A stretch of DNA of 5,622 nucleotides from Pseudothermotoga sp. (GTDB lineage Bacteria; Thermotogota; Thermotogae; Thermotogales; DSM-5069). Below the pieces are notes generated by a model. That model saw only the letters and a program-made list of their open reading frames with translations. It did not search any database and was not told where the DNA came from. Every line of letters starts with the position of its first letter. Position 1 is the stretch's first letter. Positions 1 to 4,437 of this stretch are shown in pieces. The position numbers and the translations under genes were made by a program. The stretch spans positions 1 to 5,622 of the forward strand of contig JAPYWY010000119.1 in the NCBI GenBank assembly GCA_028276125.1. The letters run 5' to 3'.

Positions 1-428
1 GGATAATGTTTTTCGGCCAGCTCAACGACCACAGGACATGCGGTGCTGACGATCGTGTTTTGTCGTTGAAAAAGTCGAGAGTATTCCTTGGAAACCAGCT
101 CTGCACCTACAGCGGTCTCTTGAACGATCTTCGCTCCCCAGGATTTCAGCAGCGAGATAACGCGGTACGGTTCATCGTAATGAGCAAAGAAGGATGGAGC
201 GATCGAAACGAGGAAAGGATTTTCGCGCACTCTTTTGAAATCTTCGATGTTCTTGGTATACTTCTTCGCCTTCTGTGGACAGATTGAAATACACTTACCA
301 CAGTGAACGCACTCTTCTTCTATCACCCAAGTCTTGCCAGCGGAGAAAGATATGGCTTTCACCGGGCAGTTTCTCAAACATTTGTAGCAATACAGACATT
401 CTGCCTCACTCGAAACGATCAGCGACAT
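1..428 (-). CDS. [FeFe]-hydrogenase-like sensory iron-sulfur protein, N-terminal part (runs off left edge)
   Basis: Only the first 142 codons are present; the C-terminus lies beyond the left edge. Two ferredoxin motifs are visible: C11-x2-C14-x2-C17-x3-C21-P and C40-x2-C43-x2-C46-x3-C50-P, each able to hold a 4Fe-4S cluster. From about residue 70 the sequence (VSIAPSFFAHY, then VQETAVGAELVSKEY) matches the start of the [FeFe]-hydrogenase large-subunit C-terminal domain. The first H-cluster motif, TSCCPxW in catalytic enzymes, is here STACPVVVE (128-136) with a single Cys131. That form is known to me from the sensory or regulatory HydS-like branch, often followed by PAS and found beside SpoIIE-type phosphatase or anti-sigma genes. 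I therefore infer a redox or hydrogen sensor rather than a working hydrogenase. The ATG at 428-426 has GGGAG (440-436) seven bases upstream and overlaps the stop of the [2Fe-2S] gene, implying translational coupling. The sensory role is inferred; the family call is firm. Confidence 0.85.
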   Translation of the reverse strand, partial: MSLIVSSEAECLYCYKCLRNCPVKAISFSAGKTWVIEEECVHCGKCISICPQKAKKYTKNIEDFKRVRENPFLVSIAPSFFAHYDEPYRVISLLKSWGAKIVQETAVGAELVSKEYSRLFQRQNTIVSTACPVVVELAEKHY

Positions 429-646
429 GCTTTCACTCCCAAAAGTTGCTCGAGCTTTTCAGGGGTGACGTTCGTGTGCAGTTGGCCATCGATCTCGACA
501 CAAACACCCTCAGCGCATCTACCGAAGCAGAGAGAACCAAAGATGTCGAGGTCGAATCCTTTCTGCTTCAACTTTTGAAGCTCTTCTACGATGGTGTAGG
601 AACCTTTCAAATGACAGGAACTACCCATGCACACTTTCACCAACAT
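419..646 (-). CDS. Thioredoxin-like [2Fe-2S] ferredoxin (NuoE/HydC C-terminal-domain type)
   Basis: A 75-residue protein with C6-x4-C11 (in CMGSSCHLKG) and C40-x3-C44 (in LCFGRCAEG). This four-cysteine pattern is that of thioredoxin-fold [2Fe-2S] proteins such as the NuoE 24-kDa subunit, and the length is that of a lone domain. In Thermotoga and many Clostridia a stand-alone copy sits beside the hydrogenase-like sensory protein, as here, so it probably passes electrons to or from that protein. Two further cysteines, C49 and C74, are outside the motif. The ATG at 646-644 is chosen over an upstream in-frame ATG at 751 for two reasons: GGGGTGAT lies directly before it, and the extra 35 residues would cross the inverted repeat and lack family similarity. 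It is the first gene of the minus-strand unit and overlaps the next gene by 10 bases. Confidence 0.88.
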   Translation of the reverse strand: MLVKVCMGSSCHLKGSYTIVEELQKLKQKGFDLDIFGSLCFGRCAEGVCVEIDGQLHTNVTPEKLEQLLGVKACR

Positions 647-657
647 CCCATCACCCC

Positions 658-695
658 AAATCGTGAAATTTTTATCGTTATATTTTTCACGATTT
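658..695. promoter_or_regulatory. Perfect 11-bp inverted repeat upstream of the [2Fe-2S] gene (candidate operator)
   Basis: AAATCGTGAAA at 658-668 is matched exactly by TTTCACGATTT at 685-695, with a 16-bp A/T-rich spacer. Arm centres are about 27 bp apart, roughly two and a half helical turns. The repeat ends 12 bases before the ATG of the minus-strand gene and abuts its ribosome binding site. On the minus strand the spacer holds TATAAC (682-677), a good -10 match, so a bound protein could block that promoter. No good -35 hexamer is found at 16-18 bp, so the promoter is tentative. Alternatively the arms form an mRNA hairpin if transcription starts further upstream. The arms contain CGTGAA/TTCACG, which resemble Rex half-sites but are far wider apart than in a Rex operator. 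Confidence 0.55.
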
Positions 696-753
696 ATTCT
701 AAGGCCCTTTTGCGAACCGAAAGTGACGCCATTGGAAAGCTTGCGAGACACTT

Positions 754-771
754 ATGTGAAATAATTCACAA
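754..771. promoter_or_regulatory. Predicted Rex operator (NADH/NAD+-responsive repressor site)
   Basis: The sequence TGTGAA-ATAA-TTCACA (755-770) is a perfect 6-4-6 palindrome. It is identical in both half-sites to the Rex operator core (TGTGAA-N4-TTCACA in Streptomyces). Against the longer 18-bp form TTGTGAA-N4-TTCACAA only the first base differs (A at 754). It sits in the divergent gap, 108 bp from the minus-strand [2Fe-2S] gene and 63 bp from ttuA. Rex proteins leave DNA when NADH rises and are known to control hydrogenase and fermentation genes, which fits the sensory hydrogenase-like gene. Which direction it controls cannot be told: no convincing promoter hexamer pair is seen, though TTCACA (765-770) could serve as a -35 and TAAAAT (802-807) as a -10 of separate promoters. 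Site recognition is by eye. Confidence 0.65.
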
Positions 772-821
772 TTGTACGTGCATGCAGAGGAACACCTATT
801 GTAAAATCCTGTTGTGTGGAA

Positions 822-826
822 GGAGG
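822..826 (+). promoter_or_regulatory. Ribosome binding site that sets the ttuA start
   Basis: GGAGG within GAAGGAGGAGAA lies seven bases before the ATG at 834. The in-frame GTG at 816 lies upstream of this site and would make the site itself coding, so 834 is preferred. The resulting protein begins directly with its zinc-binding CxxC. Confidence 0.85.
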
Positions 827-833
827 AGAAGGG

Positions 834-1733
834 ATGAAGTGCAGGAAATGTTCGCAGACCGCCGTCATTCACTTACCGCAACACAACGTCGCTTACTGCG
901 AAGAACACTTCAACGAATATTTCTTGGGAAGAGTCCAAAAAGCGATAAAGACGTACTCCATGATAGAAGAGGGCCAGAAAGTGCTCGTCGCCGTTTCGGG
1001 CGGTAAGGACAGTGTCTCACTGTGGCATGCTTTGGCGAAGCTCAACTACAACTGCGACGCACTCTTCCTCGGCACTGGTATGGGCACGCCCAAGCTCGAG
1101 CAACTGGACCAAATGGCAAAGAGCATTGGCAGCAATTTCATCGTCTACGATGCTCACGAAGATCTGATGGGACTGGACATACCAAAGATCGCGAAAATTC
1201 TGAGAAGGCCCACATGCTCGGTGTGCGGTAGCGTGAGAAGGTATTTGATGAACAAGTTCGCAGTTGAGAACGGTTACGATGTTTTAGCGACCGGCCACAA
1301 CCTGGACGACGAAGTTTCGTTCTTGCTTGGGAACCTTTTGAACTGGCAGACGGGTTATTTGGCGAGACAATCACCGACGCTCCCAAAGACCCACGAGAAG
1401 TTCGTGAAGAAGATCAAGCCGTTGGTGTTGCTCACAGAGAAGGAAACCTACGCCTATGCACTGATCAACAACTTACCGTTCTCCGAAGAGAAATGTCCTT
1501 TCTCGAAGAACGCGAGCTCGCTGTTGTACAAGAGAGTTCTGAACGAGATAGAGGTGGTGCAGCCTGGGACCAAGCTCAGATTCTATGCGGGTGCGCAGGA
1601 ATTCTTCAAGGAAAAAGAACCAGTGCAGTTGCGCGAGTGTATCGTTTGCGGTTATCCAACGACGGAGGAAGTGTGCAGCTTCTGTAAGATGAGAGAGAGG
1701 TTGAAGAATGCCTTGGGAAAACAAGCGGTTTGA
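834..1733 (+). CDS. ttuA: tRNA-5-methyluridine(54) 2-sulfurtransferase TtuA
   Basis: A 299-residue ATP-dependent sulfurtransferase of the TtcA/TtuA family. It adenylates the C2 carbonyl of ribothymidine 54 in the tRNA T-loop and replaces oxygen with sulfur, stabilising tRNA at high temperature. An N-terminal zinc finger is visible at C3, C6, C22 and H25. The PP-loop is SGGKDS (55-60). Cluster cysteines C128 and C131 (PTCSVCG) and C221 (EEKCPFS) would hold the catalytic 4Fe-4S. GHNLDDE is at 154-160, and a second zinc finger is C269, C272, C281, C284. Length is normal for the family. Two positions look divergent: VRRYLMNK after the CxxC has Arg135 where I recall a lysine in the Thermus enzyme, and the loop LGTGMGTP (79-86) replaces the DLGI-type stretch common in relatives. 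The sulfur donor TtuB is not in the window. It is the first gene of the unit with rodA, whose start lies inside its 3' end. TtuA assignment is strong; the divergence notes rest on memory. Confidence 0.92.
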   Translation: MKCRKCSQTAVIHLPQHNVAYCEEHFNEYFLGRVQKAIKTYSMIEEGQKVLVAVSGGKDSVSLWHALAKLNYNCDALFLGTGMGTPKLEQLDQMAKSIGSNFIVYDAHEDLMGLDIPKIAKILRRPTCSVCGSVRRYLMNKFAVENGYDVLATGHNLDDEVSFLLGNLLNWQTGYLARQSPTLPKTHEKFVKKIKPLVLLTEKETYAYALINNLPFSEEKCPFSKNASSLLYKRVLNEIEVVQPGTKLRFYAGAQEFFKEKEPVQLRECIVCGYPTTEEVCSFCKMRERLKNALGKQAV

Positions 1734-2790
1734 GTTAATTCTTCCCATCACGGTGGTCTGTTTGATGATCATCGGCCTTCTGGCTCTTTACAGCGCCACG
1801 AGGGATCTTGGCTTGAGCTTCGTTCGCAAACAAATAGTATGGGATGTCCTCGGCATCGGTGCCATGTTCTCCATGCTCATCGTTCGCGAGCGATACTTGA
1901 AGATAGCTGGTAAAGCACTCTACTTTGTCTCGCTCTTCTTCCTCATTCTTGTCCTCTTCTACGGCACGGTCTCCGGTGGGGCACGTCGTTGGTTCAATCT
2001 CGGCTTTGGCTATTTTCAACCTTCAGAATTCGCAAGGCTCGCCCTTTTGGTGTTGAACGCTACCTTGCTCGCCGAACCGAACAGAAAGAATTTCTATACT
2101 TCTTTCTTCCTGACCATGATCTGTGTGGGTCTCGTTGCCATAGAGCCGGACTTGGGAACCGCGCTGCTCATGGCCGGCATATGGTTCTCTATGGCCCTCG
2201 CGAGTCAAGTGAAGAGTAAAAGGTTGCTCAAGATCGTTGTCGTGACACTCGCCATGGCGGTGCTCCTCTTCCTCTTCGGATTGAAGGACTATCAGAAGGA
2301 CAGGATCTTATCGTTTTTCAACCCTGGCAGGTACGCGCAGGGGAGTGCCTACAACATGCTCCAGTCTATCCACACGGTTGGTTCTGGAGGACCACTGGGT
2401 CGAGGCTTTCTCAAAGGTCCTGCGACGAGATTGAAGTTCGTTCCCAAGAACCACACAGACTTCATATTTTCAGTCATCGGAGAAGAGTTCGGTTTCCTCG
2501 GATCCTCAGTCTTACTCGTTCTGTACTTCGTCTTGTGCTGGCGCATCGTGAGAACGGTCAAGTTGGCGAAGGATGAATTTTGGAGACTCTTGTGCGTTGG
2601 AGTGCTCGCAACTTTTTCGCTTCAAGTGTTCATAAACGCTGGCATGTGCATGGGAGTGGCTCCCGTGACGGGTTTGCCACTGCCATTCGTGAGCTACGGT
2701 GGTTCGGCAACGTTGTTTCTGTCGATCCACGTAGGTCTGGTGATGAAGAGTATCGCGATCGCCAAAAGTGGTGTGGAGATTCAAGTGTGA
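1708..2790 (+). CDS. rodA: Rod-shape peptidoglycan glycosyltransferase RodA (SEDS family)
   Basis: A 360-residue polytopic membrane protein with about ten hydrophobic segments, beginning with residues 9-30. SEDS proteins polymerise lipid II into glycan strands together with a class B penicillin-binding protein; RodA does so in the elongasome. Visible motifs are GGARRW (90-95), PSEFAR (105-110), EPDLGTAL (146-153), RILSFFNP (199-206), the long PKNHTDFIFSVIGEEFGF stretch (246-263) with the putative catalytic Asp251, and GLPLPFVSYGGS (322-333). The NHTDFIFSVIGEE form and short tails favour RodA over FtsW or SpoVE. The ATG at 1708 lies 26 bases inside ttuA, with AGAGG seven bases before it, so translation is probably coupled to ttuA. 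No PBP2, mreB or mreC is in the window. Fifteen bases separate its stop from the next gene, which suggests a shared transcript. Confidence 0.93.
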   Translation: MPWENKRFELILPITVVCLMIIGLLALYSATRDLGLSFVRKQIVWDVLGIGAMFSMLIVRERYLKIAGKALYFVSLFFLILVLFYGTVSGGARRWFNLGFGYFQPSEFARLALLVLNATLLAEPNRKNFYTSFFLTMICVGLVAIEPDLGTALLMAGIWFSMALASQVKSKRLLKIVVVTLAMAVLLFLFGLKDYQKDRILSFFNPGRYAQGSAYNMLQSIHTVGSGGPLGRGFLKGPATRLKFVPKNHTDFIFSVIGEEFGFLGSSVLLVLYFVLCWRIVRTVKLAKDEFWRLLCVGVLATFSLQVFINAGMCMGVAPVTGLPLPFVSYGGSATLFLSIHVGLVMKSIAIAKSGVEIQV

Positions 2791-2792
2791 GA

Positions 2793-2797
2793 GGAGG
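2793..2797 (+). promoter_or_regulatory. Ribosome binding site that sets the start of the gene after rodA
   Basis: GGAGG in GAGGAGGTG directly follows the rodA stop and lies eight bases before the ATG at 2806. The in-frame GTG at 2797 overlaps the site itself, so 2806 is the better start. Confidence 0.82.
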
Positions 2798-2805
2798 TGC
2801 CGAAA

Positions 2806-3453
2806 ATGCCCGTCACAACGGGAACTGGAGGGAAAAGAAAGGGTGATTTTCTCACAAGCTTTCTGGTGTTTTTGCTGATCAGCATTTTCATCAGTGGCTT
2901 CGCACTGTCCATCGTTTCTTTCTTCTACTATCTCAGCCAGAAGAAGCAGAGCGAAAGGAATCTCTTGGCTCTATCGCAGAAGATAGACACTCTATCGAAC
3001 CGCGTTTCCAAGCTCGAGGAACTGCTCAAGGCAGGTACGGGTATAGAGAGAATCATAACCTCTGCGAATTATCTGTCGAATTTGTCCGTTGATCTTGAAC
3101 GAATCATCGAAGAGCTGACCGACGATCCCACCACAGGGTACATAAGGCTCTTCGTCATAGGACAAGACAACGTATGGGTCACTTTCAGGAAGGGAAACGA
3201 AGTCTATTTCTCGAGGGAGCTGAAACCAGGTTTGGCACCCTACAAGTTCTACTACTTCAAAGAACCATCCATACAGACTCAGTATTCCATAAAAGTCCCA
3301 CGCGACTGCTCGATAGTCCTTGGAAAGCCTGGGGTGGTGTATTTCCTCGTCTACGGGGTTGGGACGAGCAAACATCCCACCAAGGTCGTCATATGGAAAG
3401 ACTCTCGGGTTGAAAACTTGGAACGGGACTTTTCGCTCTACATACCAAAATAG
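2806..3453 (+). CDS. Unrecognised membrane-anchored coiled-coil protein following rodA
   Basis: I do not recognise this 215-residue protein. A short basic, Gly/Thr-rich head (KRK at 10-12) precedes one long hydrophobic stretch at about 15-43, a membrane anchor rather than a cleavable signal because no signal peptidase site is obvious. Residues 46-76 are charged with leucines in heptad-like spacing (LLALSQKIDTLSNRVSKLEE), a likely coiled coil. A second helical part follows at 78-107. From about 111 to the end the sequence alternates hydrophobic and polar residues with many Tyr, Val and Phe, suggesting a beta-rich domain, probably outside the membrane; it has one cysteine (168). This order (anchor, coiled coil, beta domain) is that of MreC-like scaffold proteins, but I see no MreC motif. 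Its place 15 bases after rodA and before a terminator makes a wall-elongation role plausible; this is inference from position only. Confidence 0.8.
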   Translation: MPVTTGTGGKRKGDFLTSFLVFLLISIFISGFALSIVSFFYYLSQKKQSERNLLALSQKIDTLSNRVSKLEELLKAGTGIERIITSANYLSNLSVDLERIIEELTDDPTTGYIRLFVIGQDNVWVTFRKGNEVYFSRELKPGLAPYKFYYFKEPSIQTQYSIKVPRDCSIVLGKPGVVYFLVYGVGTSKHPTKVVIWKDSRVENLERDFSLYIPK

Positions 3454-3491
3454 ACGGAGGGCCTGCTGGCGCAGACCCTCCGTCGTTTCTT
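3453..3491 (+). terminator. Hairpin terminator closing the ttuA-rodA unit
   Basis: GACGGAGGG (3453-3461) pairs perfectly with CCCTCCGTC (3476-3484). Inside it, after one mismatch, CTGC (3463-3466) pairs with GCAG (3471-3474) around a TGGC loop. The first stem base is the last base of the stop codon. The tail GTTTCTT is only moderately T-rich, so termination may be partial or helped by Rho. The stem is long and G+C-rich, as expected in a thermophile. Confidence 0.82.
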
Positions 3492-3497
3492 GGTTCC

Positions 3498-3527
3498 ATC
3501 CAAGGGGGGATAGGGGGGCTATCCAAG
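3498..3527. repeat. G-rich small dyad flanked by a direct repeat
   Basis: ATCCAAG occurs at 3498-3504 and again at 3521-3527. Between them lie two runs of six G separated by ATA. GGATAG (3508-3513) can pair with CTATCC (3519-3524) around a loop of five G. A third small stem, CTTGG/CCAAG (3489-3493 with 3500-3504), overlaps its left edge. The structure lies between the terminator and nfnA; its role is unknown. It could be part of the nfnA leader or promoter region, a remnant, or chance. Confidence 0.45.
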
Positions 3528-3600
3528 CAATATGCTAAACCAAACTTGTTACGGAGCCATGAAACCAAATAGACGTAGAGTTTAAAGGGGGAATGAAGAC

Positions 3601-4437
3601 ATGAACCTCATACGTGAAAAGCGTAAACTGGCACCGGGTGTTTACGAGTTCTGGATCGAGAATAATCATATAGTTAAATATGCACAACCCGGCCAGTTCA
3701 TCGTGATGAGACTGCACGAGAAGGCAGAACGTATTCCCATTACCATCGCAGGGAAGAAAGATAGTTGTTTCCGTGCCGTCGTCAGGGCAGTGGGCAAAAG
3801 CACCTACGAACTCTGCATGGTCAACGAAGGCGATTCGATAATGGACATCGCAGGGCCCCTCGGAAGACCCAGCGAGGTAGATTTTTACGGAAACGTCATG
3901 CTCGTCGGTGGAGGTGTTGGTATCGCCACGCTCTTGCCTATGGCAGAGGCACTCAAGGAGCGTGGAAACAAGCTCTACGTTGTGCTCGGTGGGCGCAGCA
4001 AAGAGTACGTGATCATGCTCGAGGAATTTTCGAAACTCGCGGACCAGATGATCGTCACCACCGACGATGGTTCTTTCGGCATCAAAGGTGTCGTTACCGA
4101 CGGCATGCAGATGTTTTTCGAGAGAGAGAAGATAGACATCGCTTGGGCTGTGGGGCCCACGATCATGATGAAGTTCTGCAGCATGAAGGCGAAAGAACAT
4201 GGCGTGAAGATCTGGGTGTCGCTGAACCCCATCATGGTGGATGGGACTGGCATGTGTGGCGCGTGTAGGGTCAGTGTGGATGGAAAGATCAAATTCGCCT
4301 GCGTGGACGGTCCAGAGTTCGAAGGTGATCGGGTCGATTGGGACGAGCTTTTGAAGAGGTTGGCCCAGTACAGGAACGAGGAAGAGCGGAGCTTGAAACT
4401 CTTCATGGAAAGAGTGGGTGATCTGTCGTGGCTGTGA
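3601..4437 (+). CDS. nfnA: NADH-dependent ferredoxin:NADP+ oxidoreductase, small subunit NfnA
   Basis: This 278-residue cytoplasmic flavoprotein is the small subunit of the electron-bifurcating transhydrogenase NfnAB. The complex uses reduced ferredoxin plus NADH to make two NADPH, or runs in reverse. The fold is that of ferredoxin-NADP reductases and PyrK: an FAD-binding barrel in the N-terminal third with RIPITIA (44-50), an NAD-binding domain opening with LVGGGVGIATLLPM (101-114), and a C-terminal [2Fe-2S] loop, DGTGMCGAC (214-222) plus C234. Cysteines 219, 222 and 234 with Asp214 match the unusual Asp/Cys3 cluster known for this family in Thermotoga. The ATG at 3601 has a G-rich site (GGGGG, 3587-3591) nine bases upstream; an ATG at 3593 is out of frame. 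It overlaps nfnB, which confirms Nfn over a lone PyrK. SudB (sulfide dehydrogenase) is an older name for the same family. Confidence 0.92.
   Translation: MNLIREKRKLAPGVYEFWIENNHIVKYAQPGQFIVMRLHEKAERIPITIAGKKDSCFRAVVRAVGKSTYELCMVNEGDSIMDIAGPLGRPSEVDFYGNVMLVGGGVGIATLLPMAEALKERGNKLYVVLGGRSKEYVIMLEEFSKLADQMIVTTDDGSFGIKGVVTDGMQMFFEREKIDIAWAVGPTIMMKFCSMKAKEHGVKIWVSLNPIMVDGTGMCGACRVSVDGKIKFACVDGPEFEGDRVDWDELLKRLAQYRNEEERSLKLFMERVGDLSWL
4416..4422 (+). promoter_or_regulatory. Ribosome binding site for nfnB inside nfnA
   Basis: GGGTGAT matches the 3' part of the consensus AGGAGGTGAT. It sits five bases before GTG 4428 and eleven before GTG 4434. The first distance is the better one in this window, where the GGTGAT site of the [2Fe-2S] gene lies three to four bases from its start, so 4428 is preferred. 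Confidence 0.6.

Noticed and set aside
697..751. Upstream ATG (751) extending the [2Fe-2S] protein by 35 residues
   Set aside because: The extension crosses the perfect inverted repeat and a promoter-like TATAAC, lacks family similarity, and the internal ATG has its own GGGGTGAT site.
779..786. TGCATGCA palindrome near the Rex-like site
   Set aside because: An eight-base palindrome is expected by chance at this scale, and nothing ties it to a known regulator.
816..833. GTG start for ttuA six codons upstream
   Set aside because: It would place the strong GGAGG site inside the coding region, and the added residues simply translate that site.
275..1006. Long plus-strand open frame (243 codons) across the start of the left genes and ttuA
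   Set aside because: It lies antisense to the [2Fe-2S] gene and out of frame with ttuA, both of which have clear family motifs and ribosome binding sites. The translation is basic and of no recognisable family.
3546..3564. Second Rex site before nfnA, suggested by TTGTTA
   Set aside because: There is no matching right half (TAACAA or TTCACA) at the required four-base spacing.
3546..3574. Possible nfnA promoter, TTGTTA with a weak -10 (ATAGAC) 17 bases downstream
   Set aside because: The -35 is fair but the -10 match is poor. TTTAAA at 3581-3586 is a better -10 but has no partner at the right distance. No promoter is called.
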